Assembly: GCF_014651035.1 (NCBI RefSeq)
Contig: NZ_BMWC01000004.1
Span: forward strand, 1 to 64,000
Direction of reading: 5' to 3'
Length of the DNA stretch: 64,000 bases
DNA from: Streptomyces lomondensis
GTDB taxonomy: Bacteria > Actinomycetota > Actinomycetes > Streptomycetales > Streptomycetaceae
Shown in pieces: positions 8,210 to 19,104 of this stretch (position 1 is the first letter of the stretch; every line of letters begins with the position of its first letter). The position numbers were made by a program, and so were the translations under genes. The notes beneath the pieces were generated by a model that saw nothing but the letters and a program-made list of their open reading frames with translations, did not search any database and was not told where the DNA came from.

Positions 8210-8527
8210 ACCCCCGGGGCCGGTAAGGGCCGGACGAGGACGGAGAGCACCAGCGGTCGGTGAGGTGTGTGGGCGGTCCGGCGGACGATGTGGTCCGCGG
8301 CGGGGCCGCCCGCAGTGTTGTACCGGGTGAATTGCCCGCATGTGCCGGAGGCGAGTGAGAGCGTCACGCGGCCCGCGCCGAAGGCATTCGGCTAGCCTTT
8401 CCCCGCGGTGGGGCACGGGAAACCACTCCTAGGGTGATTATCACTCGGCGTGGCGAGTGTGGCGATCGTTGACGCACCCCTGGTGACTGCCTACCGTCGA
8501 GAAGGCAGGTCAAGGACGGAGGTCGGC
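8210..8527 (+). other. Intergenic region before resR
   Basis: No gene is supported here. It holds a GC-rich stretch after the DUF151 gene, a small inverted repeat CACTCG/CGAGTG (8442-8447 and 8454-8459), and the resR promoter described separately. Confidence 0.6.
8469..8497 (+). promoter_or_regulatory. Promoter of resR
   Basis: TTGACG (8469-8474) and TACCGT (8492-8497) are separated by 17 bp, a good vegetative promoter match. The predicted transcript start near 8504 rules out translation from GTG 8450. Confidence 0.55.
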
Positions 8528-9211
8528 GTGAGAAGCAGCGGCGACGGTACGGCTGGGGGCGGCCCCGAGCGCAGTCTCAGGGCGAGCGGTCCGTACCCTC
8601 CCCCCGGCTCTCGGCTCCGCTCGAGCGGGGGATACTCCCAGCCCGGCGGCGCGGCCGATCATGCTCCGCAACGACCGACGGCCGTGCCGAGCAGCGGAGG
8701 GACGACGTCCATGGCGTCCGAGCAGATCGGCTATCGCGGCCCCACGGCCTGTGCGGCCGCCGGTATCACCTACCGGCAGCTGGACTACTGGGCCCGCACG
8801 GGTCTCGTCGAGCCGAGCGTGCGCCCCGCCTACGGGTCCGGGACGCAGCGGCTGTACAGCTTCCGGGACGTCGTCGTCCTGAAGATCGTCAAGCGGTTCC
8901 TGGACACCGGAGTGTCGCTCCAGAACATCCGCACCGCCGTCCAGCACCTCAGGGAACGCGGTTTCCGCGACCTGGAGCGGATGACGCTGATGAGCGACGG
9001 CGCGACGGTCTATGAGTGCACCTCCCCGGACGAGGTCCACGCCCTGCTCCAGGGGGGCCAGGGCGTCTTCGGGATCGCCGTGGGCGTGGTGTGGCGGGAC
9101 GTCGAGAGCGCGCTGTCCCAGCTGCACGGGGAGCGGATCGACACCGGTGAGACGCTGGTCGGGCCCAACCCGGCGGACGAGCTGGCGCGACGGCGGAACC
9201 GGGCCGTCTGA
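8528..9211 (+). CDS. resR: MerR-family regulator ResR (Rv1830 type)
   Basis: A 227-aa protein whose conserved part starts near residue 64 with GYRGPTACAAAGITYRQLDY, a MerR helix-turn-helix, and ends in a dimer/effector domain. The M. tuberculosis orthologue Rv1830 (ResR/McdR) affects growth and division. The N-terminal 60 residues are low-complexity and Pro/Gly/Ser-rich and include a palindromic repeat (8598-8628). GTG 8528 has GGACGGAGG upstream, but ATG 8711, with GGAGGGA upstream, would give only the conserved domain (166 aa) and is a serious alternative. Confidence 0.82.
   Translation: MRSSGDGTAGGGPERSLRASGPYPPPGSRLRSSGGYSQPGGAADHAPQRPTAVPSSGGTTSMASEQIGYRGPTACAAAGITYRQLDYWARTGLVEPSVRPAYGSGTQRLYSFRDVVVLKIVKRFLDTGVSLQNIRTAVQHLRERGFRDLERMTLMSDGATVYECTSPDEVHALLQGGQGVFGIAVGVVWRDVESALSQLHGERIDTGETLVGPNPADELARRRNRAV
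8598..8628. repeat. Palindromic Streptomyces-type repeat inside resR 5' region
   Basis: CCCCCGGCTC and GAGCGGGGG arms flank a short centre containing CTCGGCTCCG. From memory, similar hairpins recur between Streptomyces genes. Here the repeat lies within the N-terminal reading frame of resR, or in its leader if the downstream start is used. Confidence 0.5.
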
Positions 9212-9306
9212 GGCCCTGGCAAGCAAGGGGCCGCAGTAGGCGGGACGTTTCCGCGCCCGACTGCAAGCGGTTTCCCCCGGCGCGGTCTGAGCGGTCGTCG
9301 GGGGCG

Positions 9307-9329
9307 TTGTCAGTGGCATAGGGCAGCAT
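9307..9329 (+). promoter_or_regulatory. DNA-damage promoter of dinB (PafBC/RecA-NDp type)
   Basis: TTGTCAGTGG (9307-9316) matches the SOS-independent damage promoter motif, and CAGCAT follows after 7 bp as -10. The GTG of dinB is 7 nt after the -10, consistent with a leaderless transcript. The same ten-base motif precedes ung at 48227. Confidence 0.7.
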
Positions 9330-9336
9330 CGGAGAT

Positions 9337-10758
9337 GTGAGAACCGCGCCTACGATCCTGCATCTCGACATGGATGCCTTCTTCGCCTCGGTGGAGCAGG
9401 CGTCCAAGCCGAGCCTGCGCGGGAAGGCCGTGGTCGTGGGCGGTCTCGGGCCCCGGGGCGTGGTCGCCACGGCGTCGTACGAGGCGCGGGTCTTCGGGGT
9501 GCATTCGGCGATGCCCATGGCGCAGGCCCGGCGGCTCGCGCCCAACGCCGCGTATCTCGTGCCGCGCTTCGGGTTCTACCGGGCGATCAGCGAGCGGGTG
9601 ATGGAGCTGCTGCGCGCGCTGTCGCCGTTGGTGGAGCCGCTGAGCCTGGACGAGGCGTTCGTGGACCTGGAGGCCGGGGGAGCGGCCTGGGACGAGCAGT
9701 CGGCGCGGCTGGTCGGCGTGCGGCTGCGCGCGGACATCCGGGCCGTCACGGGGCTCACGGGGTCGGTGGGGCTCGCCGCCTCCAAGATGCTCGCGAAGAT
9801 CGCCTCGGAGCAGGCCAAGCCCGACGGGCTGGTCGTGATCGAGCCGGGCACCGAGCGGGCGATGCTCGGGCCGATGTCGGTGCGGACGCTGCCGGGAGTG
9901 GGGCCGGCGACGGGCGACCATCTGCGGCGGGCCGGGATCACCACGGTCGAGGAGATCGTCGAGGCGGGTGAGGACGAGCTGGTCCGGCTGCTCGGGAAGG
10001 CGCACGGGCACGGCCTCTACGCGATGGCGCTGGCGCGGGACGACCGGCCCGTGGTGGCGGAGCGGGAGACGAAGTCGGTGTCGGTCGAGGACACGTACGA
10101 CGTGGACATCCACGACCGGGTGCGGGTCGGGCTGGAGGTGCAGCGGCTCGCCGACCGGTGCGTGCGGCGGCTGCGCGAGGCCGGGCTCTCCGGGCGGACC
10201 ATCGTGCTGAAGGTGCGGCGGTACGACTTCTCGACGCTCACCCGTTCCGAGACGCTGCGCGGGCCGACGGACGATCCAGGGGTGATCCGTGAGGCGGCGG
10301 CCAGGCTGCTGGACTCGGTGGACACGACGGGCGGGGTGCGGTTGCTCGGCGTTGGGGTCAGCGGGCTCGCCGACTACACGCAGGAGGACCTGTTCGCGCA
10401 GGCGGCGGGGGAGCGGGCGGTCGCGGAGGGGCCGGTCGAGGAGCCTGCCGTGGGGGAGGCCGAGGAACAGCCGGCCCTCGCCGAGCGGCGGTGGCCGGCC
10501 GGGCATGATGTGCGGCACGCCGAGTTCGGGCACGGGTGGGTGCAGGGCAGCGGCCTGGGGCGGGTGACCGTACGGTTCGAGACGCCCGCCTCGGAGCCCG
10601 GGCGGGTGCGGACCTTCCGAGTGGACGACCCCGAGCTGGAGCCGGCCGACCCGTTGCCGCTGGTGTTACGAATACCCGAGGGGAGCGGTGGCGCCGGTTC
10701 CGTAGCGGCTGAGGGTGGTGGGGGCAGCCGGGCTTGTGGGGTTTCCGGTTCTGGCTGA
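9337..10758 (+). CDS. dinB: DNA polymerase IV (Y family)
   Basis: The 473-aa translesion polymerase has the catalytic motifs HLDMDAFFASVEQ (residues 8-20) and SLDEAF, the thumb motif ASKMLAKIASEQAKPDG, a little-finger domain to about residue 345, and a beta-clamp-binding pentapeptide QEDLF at 349-353. The C-terminal extension of about 110 aa includes a WVQGSG segment also found in other actinobacterial DinB proteins. It would copy past DNA lesions. The upstream motif predicts induction by DNA damage independent of LexA. Confidence 0.93.
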   Translation: MRTAPTILHLDMDAFFASVEQASKPSLRGKAVVVGGLGPRGVVATASYEARVFGVHSAMPMAQARRLAPNAAYLVPRFGFYRAISERVMELLRALSPLVEPLSLDEAFVDLEAGGAAWDEQSARLVGVRLRADIRAVTGLTGSVGLAASKMLAKIASEQAKPDGLVVIEPGTERAMLGPMSVRTLPGVGPATGDHLRRAGITTVEEIVEAGEDELVRLLGKAHGHGLYAMALARDDRPVVAERETKSVSVEDTYDVDIHDRVRVGLEVQRLADRCVRRLREAGLSGRTIVLKVRRYDFSTLTRSETLRGPTDDPGVIREAAARLLDSVDTTGGVRLLGVGVSGLADYTQEDLFAQAAGERAVAEGPVEEPAVGEAEEQPALAERRWPAGHDVRHAEFGHGWVQGSGLGRVTVRFETPASEPGRVRTFRVDDPELEPADPLPLVLRIPEGSGGAGSVAAEGGGGSRACGVSGSG

Positions 10759-10777
10759 CCGCCCTGGCCGCAGGCCG

Positions 10778-11155
10778 TCAGGTCGTCGTCTCGTCCTTGT
10801 CGGCCAGTCTGCCGAAGTCCTGGTCCGGGAGTGGGGGAGGAGCGGCGACGTCGAGGCCGTAGTGGTGGTAGAGCTGGAGTTCCTGCTCCGGGGAGAGGTG
10901 GCGGCCGACGCCGAAGTCGGGGGCGTCCTTGATCAGGGCGCGGTCGAAGGGGACGTGGAGGGCGCCGTCGATCAGTTCGCTGGGCTCCAGGGGGACGAAG
11001 GCGTCCCTGCTGAACAGGCCGGTCCGTATGGCCGCCCACTCCGGTTCGCCGGTGGCGTCGTCGAGGTAGACCTCGTCGATCGTGCCGATCCTGGTTCCGT
11101 TCCGGTCGAATGCCTTGCGGCCGATCAGGTTGCGCGGATCGATCTCGGTACGCAC
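10778..11155 (-). CDS. PRC-barrel domain protein
   Basis: A 125-aa protein whose first 75 residues match the PRC barrel (NLIGRKAFDRNGTRIGTIDE) and whose tail resembles stress-associated PRC proteins of Streptomyces. The function is unknown; PRC barrels often bind proteins or RNA. GTG at 11155 is selected because GGAGGG lies immediately upstream. The gene converges on dinB with 19 bp between the stops, and diverges from the gcvP riboswitch region. Confidence 0.8.
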   Translation of the reverse strand: MRTEIDPRNLIGRKAFDRNGTRIGTIDEVYLDDATGEPEWAAIRTGLFSRDAFVPLEPSELIDGALHVPFDRALIKDAPDFGVGRHLSPEQELQLYHHYGLDVAAPPPLPDQDFGRLADKDETTT

Positions 11156-11276
11156 GGGCCCTCCACATGGTCGCAACTCATCCGTAATCACTACAAAACG
11201 GCACAATCGGAGAGGTGGCCACTCGAAGGTTCGTGCGTTGACCTCGCTGGTACGCTGGCAGCGGCTGTTGACCCTG
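11156..11276. other. Divergent promoter region, PRC-barrel gene / gcvP leader
   Basis: No gene is seen. An AT-richer patch at 11180-11210 probably carries the leftward promoter. TTGACC occurs at 11238 and 11267, but neither has a convincing -10 at standard spacing, so the gcvP promoter is unassigned. Confidence 0.4.
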
Positions 11277-11277
11277 T

Positions 11278-11475
11278 GCGGGAGAGTCCTCCGGACACCA
11301 TCGGAGGCGCCGAAGGAGCAAATCCTCCCCGGAATCTCTCAGGCCCACGTACCGCACGGACGAGGTCACTCTGGAAAGAAGAGCGGGTGTCGACGGCTTC
11401 CGCTCTCACCGACGGTGAAAGCCGGAGGCCTTCGGGCGATCCGGTGAAGCTCTCAGGTTGAGATGACAGAGGGGG
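11278..11475 (+). promoter_or_regulatory. Tandem glycine riboswitch controlling gcvP
   Basis: Two consecutive aptamer-like units are seen. The first runs about 11278-11355 with GCGCCGAAGGAGCAA and CTCTCAGGCC; the second about 11356-11475 with GGTGAAGCTCTCAGGTTGAG and a closing AGAGGG. These are hallmark glycine riboswitch core sequences. It lies 65 nt before gcvP, where glycine binding would raise expression of glycine cleavage. Confidence 0.93.
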
Positions 11476-11540
11476 AGGCCGTCCGGGTACCCGCGCCGTG
11501 GTGCCCCTCGAAGGTCGTGTCGACCAGGAGGCCTCCGCAA

Positions 11541-14426
<2,886 letters not shown>

Positions 14427-14434
14427 ACCGGTCT

Positions 14435-14465
14435 GGGAGGGGCTCCGCTGTGCGGGGCCCCTCCC
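14435..14465. terminator. Bidirectional terminator gcvP / molbindin
   Basis: A 14-bp stem (14435-14448 with 14452-14465, one G-T pair) has a 3-nt loop. It fills the space between the gcvP stop and the convergent molbindin stop at 14467. Confidence 0.75.
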
Positions 14466-14466
14466 G

Positions 14467-14886
14467 TCATGCGGCGGAGAGTGCCACCTCGGTCGCCTTG
14501 ATCAGGGCGACGACGGGCGTTCCGGGCGACAGGGCGAGGTCGTCCACGGCGTCCCTGGTGATCGCGGCGGTCAGTTCGCCGTCCTCGACCGTGACACGGA
14601 CGGACGCCATCGCGTCTCCGGCCGCGACGTCCCGGACCGTACCCGGGAGCCGGTTGCGGATGGACAGACCCTCGACGGGCCCGGTGGCCAACGAGATCTC
14701 CGTCGACTTCACCAGGGCGCGCACGGCGGTGCCGAGGGTGAGGCGGAGGTCTTCGGCGGCCTCGCGGGTGATCGCCGCGGTGAGGTCCTGACCGCCGGTG
14801 AGGCGGACCCGGACCGTCGCCATGGCCTCGCCGGGCGTGACGGCGGTGACGATGCCGGGGAGCTGGTTGCGGATGCTCAGGCTCAT
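14467..14886 (-). CDS. Di-Mop molbindin (molybdate-binding protein)
   Basis: A 139-aa protein made of two tandem TOBE/Mop domains of about 66 aa each, both opening with SIRN-LPG and closing with a K(S/A)TE motif. Molbindins of this form bind molybdate or tungstate in the cytoplasm as storage or buffer. It is the last gene of the mod operon, 26 nt after modC. ATG 14886 is chosen since the domain begins at once; an overlapping frame to 15615 is a shadow of modC. Confidence 0.88.
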   Translation of the reverse strand: MSLSIRNQLPGIVTAVTPGEAMATVRVRLTGGQDLTAAITREAAEDLRLTLGTAVRALVKSTEISLATGPVEGLSIRNRLPGTVRDVAAGDAMASVRVTVEDGELTAAITRDAVDDLALSPGTPVVALIKATEVALSAA

Positions 14887-14912
14887 GGGGGCACGGTAGC
14901 CCGGCGAGTGTC

Positions 14913-16172
<1,260 letters not shown>

Positions 16173-16203
16173 GTCCAGGGTGTCAGGGGCCCGGGCCGGC
16201 GCG

Positions 16204-17034
16204 TCACGACGCCGTCAGCCAGCGGTCGCGCAGGGCCGCCAGCACGGCGATGGACACGGCCAGCAGCACCAGGCTGAGGGCGATCGCCGCCGCCGGGTCG
16301 TTCTGGAGGGCGAGGTAGACCGCGAGGGGCATGGTCTGCGTACGGCCCGGGAAGTTGCCCGCGAAGGTGATCGTCGCGCCGAACTCCCCGAGCGCCCGGG
16401 CCCAGGCCAGCACCGCACCGGCCGCGACGCCCGGCGCGATCAGCGGCAGGGTGACCCGGCGGAACGCGGTGAAGCGGGAGGCGCCCAGGGTCGTGGCGGC
16501 CTCCTCGTAGCGTGGGTCGGCGGCCCGCAGGGTGCCCTCCACGCTGATGACGAGGAACGGCATCGCCACGAAGGTCTCGGCGAGGATCACACCCGTCGTG
16601 GTGAAGGGCAGGGTGATCCCGAACCAGGCGTCCAGCCACTGCCCGATCACGCCGTTGCGCCCGAAGGCGAGCAGCAGGGCGACACCGCCCACGACCGGCG
16701 GCAGCACCAGCGGCAGCGTGACCAGGGCCCGGACGAAACCGCGGCCGGGGAAGCGCGTACGGGCCAGCAGCCAGGCCAGGGGGACGCCGACGACCAGGCT
16801 CAGGGCCGTCGCCGCCGTGGCGCAGACGAGGGACAGCCGGAGCGCCTCCCACACCTCGGCGCTGGTCAGCTGTTCCGGCAGGCTGCTCCAGGGCGCCCGG
16901 ACGAGCAGGGCGATCAGGGGCAGGAGCAGAAAGGCCAGGCCGATCAGGGCGGGCACCAGCAGGGGGATCGGGACCGCTCGGGTACGGCCGCGGGGGCGCT
17001 CGCGGCGGGGCCGGCTCTGCAGGGTGTCGGTCAC
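16204..17034 (-). CDS. modB: Molybdate ABC transporter permease ModB
   Basis: A 276-aa membrane protein with about six helices and the EAA loop EEAATTLGASRFTAFRRVTLPL (about residues 180-201), which docks to ModC. It is full length for the family. Its GTG overlaps the modA stop by 4 nt, so the two are translationally coupled, and modC follows after about 31 nt. Confidence 0.93.
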   Translation of the reverse strand: MTDTLQSRPRRERPRGRTRAVPIPLLVPALIGLAFLLLPLIALLVRAPWSSLPEQLTSAEVWEALRLSLVCATAATALSLVVGVPLAWLLARTRFPGRGFVRALVTLPLVLPPVVGGVALLLAFGRNGVIGQWLDAWFGITLPFTTTGVILAETFVAMPFLVISVEGTLRAADPRYEEAATTLGASRFTAFRRVTLPLIAPGVAAGAVLAWARALGEFGATITFAGNFPGRTQTMPLAVYLALQNDPAAAIALSLVLLAVSIAVLAALRDRWLTAS

Positions 17035-17840
17035 GGCTTGAGGAACCCGGCTCCGGACAGCACCTTCTGGCCCTCGGCGGACCGCACCAGTGCGATGAAG
17101 GCCTTCGCCGTCTCGGGGTTGGGGGCGTTCTCGAGCAGGGTGATCGGATAGTCGTTGACGGCCTTGGCCGACTCGGGGAAGTCCACGCCCGTCACCTTGT
17201 CACCCGCCGCGCGCACGTCGGTCCGGTAGACGACGGCCGCGTCGGCCTCCTGCAGCTCGACCTTCGTCAGGGCGCTCTTGACGTCCTGTTCGTAGGAGAC
17301 GGGGGTGAGCTCCACCCCGCCGGCGTCCAGGGCCTGCCGGGCGGCGGCACCGCACGGAACCGTCCTGTCGCACAGGACGACCTTCAACCCGGGCTTGGCG
17401 AGGTCCTTGAGGGAGGTGATCCGGTCGGGGTTGCCCGGCAGGGTGGCGATCTCCAGCCGGTTGCGGACGAAGGTGGCCGGGGTGCCCGCCGCGTCCCCCT
17501 TGTCCGTCACGGTCGCCATGGTCCTGGTGCTGGCGGCGGCGAAGACGTCGGCGGGTGCGCCGCTGGTGATACTCGCGGCGAGGGTGTCGCTGCCGCCGAA
17601 GTTGAAGGTGACCCTGGTGCCCGGGTGCCGCTTCTCGAACGTCTTGCCCAGGGCCTCGAAGCTCTCCTCCAGGGAGGCGGCGGCGAAGACGGTGACCGTG
17701 CCGGAGAGTTTCGGCGACGAGGACGAGCCCTGGTCCGAACCCGGGCCGGAGGAGGAGCAGGCGCTCAGCGTCAGCAGCGCGGCGGTGGACACACCGGCGA
17801 CCTGAAGCATCCGGCGGGTCCAGTGCGCGGAACGGGTCAT
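17031..17840 (-). CDS. modA: Molybdate-binding lipoprotein ModA
   Basis: A 269-aa substrate-binding lipoprotein. A twin-arginine-containing signal (RR at 9-10) leads to the lipobox LSAC with the lipidated C28, then a Ser-rich linker and the ModA fold (TVFAAASLEESF, SGAPADVFAAAS). It captures molybdate or tungstate outside the membrane. ATG 17840 is chosen for the signal peptide and the upstream GGGAG; a longer frame to 17948 would add an implausible extension. It heads the operon modA-modB-modC-molbindin. Confidence 0.93.
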   Translation of the reverse strand: MTRSAHWTRRMLQVAGVSTAALLTLSACSSSGPGSDQGSSSSPKLSGTVTVFAAASLEESFEALGKTFEKRHPGTRVTFNFGGSDTLAASITSGAPADVFAAASTRTMATVTDKGDAAGTPATFVRNRLEIATLPGNPDRITSLKDLAKPGLKVVLCDRTVPCGAAARQALDAGGVELTPVSYEQDVKSALTKVELQEADAAVVYRTDVRAAGDKVTGVDFPESAKAVNDYPITLLENAPNPETAKAFIALVRSAEGQKVLSGAGFLKP

Positions 17841-17901
17841 CTCGGGGCCACTCCCTCTGACTGCCGGGAGGAAGAGCCTGCCGGGCCCTTCCGGTACGCC
17901 G

Positions 17902-17927
17902 ATCATACTGACGCATCTGCCAGGCAG
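17902..17927 (-). promoter_or_regulatory. modA promoter with palindromic operator candidate
   Basis: On the minus strand a TATGAT -10 box (complement of 17902-17907) lies about 62 nt before modA. The 11-bp palindrome CTGCCTGGCAG (17917-17927) sits upstream of it in the spacer, where a repressor would block polymerase. The neighbouring Mop-HTH regulator is the obvious candidate. Confidence 0.4.
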
Positions 17928-17996
17928 AAGTCTCCTGTCGCATCGCATGAGCGAAGCTGGCAGGGGTGGGAGGTGGGTATGTGCGTTCGTACGGAC

Positions 17997-18392
17997 TCAG
18001 GCCCGGTCGATGTGGACGTTCGTCGACTTCACCCGGGCCGTCGCCTCCATGCCGACCTCCAGGCCCAGTTCCTCCACGGCCTCGCGGGTGAGCAGGGAGA
18101 CGAGCCGGTGCGGGCCGGCCTGGATCTCGACCTGGGCGGCGACGTCGCCGAGCTTGATCGCGGTGACGATGCCGTGGAAGGCGTTGCGCGCCGAGGTGTA
18201 CGGGGCGTCCTCCTCCGAGGCGCCGGACCGGGCGAGTTCGACCGAGAACGCGGCCAGGTCCCGTCCGTCGACGAGCCGCCGCCCGGCCTCGTCGCGATGG
18301 GTGGTGATGCGGCCCGCGTCGGCCCAGCGCCGGGCGGTGTCGGGGCTCACGCCGAGCAGTCGTGCTGCCTGGCCGATCGTGTAGGACTGCAT
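17997..18392 (-). CDS. HTH regulator with Mop (molybdate-binding) domain, ModE-like
   Basis: The 131-aa protein joins a MerR/excisionase-type helix-turn-helix (residues 1-50, IGQAARLLGVSPDTARRW) to a C-terminal Mop/TOBE domain (about 68-129) like those in the adjacent molbindin. It probably senses molybdate and regulates the mod operon, which lies directly downstream on the same strand. The start at 18392 fits the HTH beginning. A longer frame to 18881 is an artefact. The 18-bp palindrome at 18451-18468 may be its own operator. Confidence 0.85.
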   Translation of the reverse strand: MQSYTIGQAARLLGVSPDTARRWADAGRITTHRDEAGRRLVDGRDLAAFSVELARSGASEEDAPYTSARNAFHGIVTAIKLGDVAAQVEIQAGPHRLVSLLTREAVEELGLEVGMEATARVKSTNVHIDRA

Positions 18393-18450
18393 GCCCGTCA
18401 CATTAGGGGCGGGGGAGGGGAACGGCGGCTGCGGGGTTGGCCGTTGGGTA

Positions 18451-18468
18451 TAACGCGATATAGCGTTA
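18451..18468. promoter_or_regulatory. Palindrome resembling a ModE box upstream of the Mop-HTH gene
   Basis: TAACGC-GATATA-GCGTTA is a perfect 6-bp inverted repeat with a 6-bp spacer, set in AT-rich sequence unlike its surroundings. It lies about 60 nt before the Mop-HTH start and 39 nt before the DUF1707 start. It resembles E. coli ModE sites, which contain CGTTATAT-type arms. Confidence 0.5.
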
Positions 18469-18506
18469 GACGTCGAACCGGGTGGGTGGGGATCGGGGTG
18501 GAGTCG

Positions 18507-19103
18507 ATGGTGGCTGAAGTGGCGAGGACCGGCGGATCGCCCGAGGTGAGGGCCTCGCACGCGGACCGGGACCGGATCGTGGACGTACTGCGCGTCGCCG
18601 CGGGTGACGGCCGGCTGACCCTGGAGGAGCTCGACGAGCGGCTGGAGGCCGCGCTGGCCGCCCGTACGGTGGGTGAGCTCGCCGTGCTGACGGCGGATCT
18701 GCCCGAGGTGGTGGGCGAGGGCGCCGTCGAGGCCGAGGACGTCGTCCGCATCGAGCAGGAGGGGTCCTCGACCCGGCGTGGCGACGCCTGGGTGGTGCCC
18801 CGGCGGCTGGAGATCCGGTCGGCGTGGGGCGAGGTGACGCTCGACTTCACCGACGCGGTGATCACCCAGGACACCCTGCACATCGACCTGGACCTGCGCG
18901 GTGGCGCCCTGAAGCTGGTGACCCGTCCGGGTGTCGTGGTGGACACCGACGCCCTGGTGACGAACTACTCGAAGATCAAGGCGCGCCCGGCGGCCGACGC
19001 CACTGTCCTGCTGCGCGTACGGATCACCGGTGAGGTCGCTTTCGGGCAGGTCGTGGTGCGTCCGCCGCGGAGGGGCCTCGGCAGGCGGAGAGCGACGGCC
19101 TGA
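18507..19103 (+). CDS. DUF1707 domain membrane-associated/regulatory protein
   Basis: A 198-aa protein with an N-terminal DUF1707 domain (about residues 12-65, RASHADRDRIVDVLRVAAGDGRLTLEELDERL is its core by position) and a C-terminal beta-rich domain similar to cell-wall-active-response proteins. No membrane helix is evident. Function is unknown. GGGTGGAG precedes ATG 18507. It diverges from the Mop-HTH gene and converges on the permease gene with one base between stops. Confidence 0.8.
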   Translation: MVAEVARTGGSPEVRASHADRDRIVDVLRVAAGDGRLTLEELDERLEAALAARTVGELAVLTADLPEVVGEGAVEAEDVVRIEQEGSSTRRGDAWVVPRRLEIRSAWGEVTLDFTDAVITQDTLHIDLDLRGGALKLVTRPGVVVDTDALVTNYSKIKARPAADATVLLRVRITGEVAFGQVVVRPPRRGLGRRRATA

Positions 19104-19104
19104 C

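Noticed and set aside
8450..8527. GTG 8450 as resR start.
   Set aside because: It lies upstream of the predicted promoter at 8469-8497.
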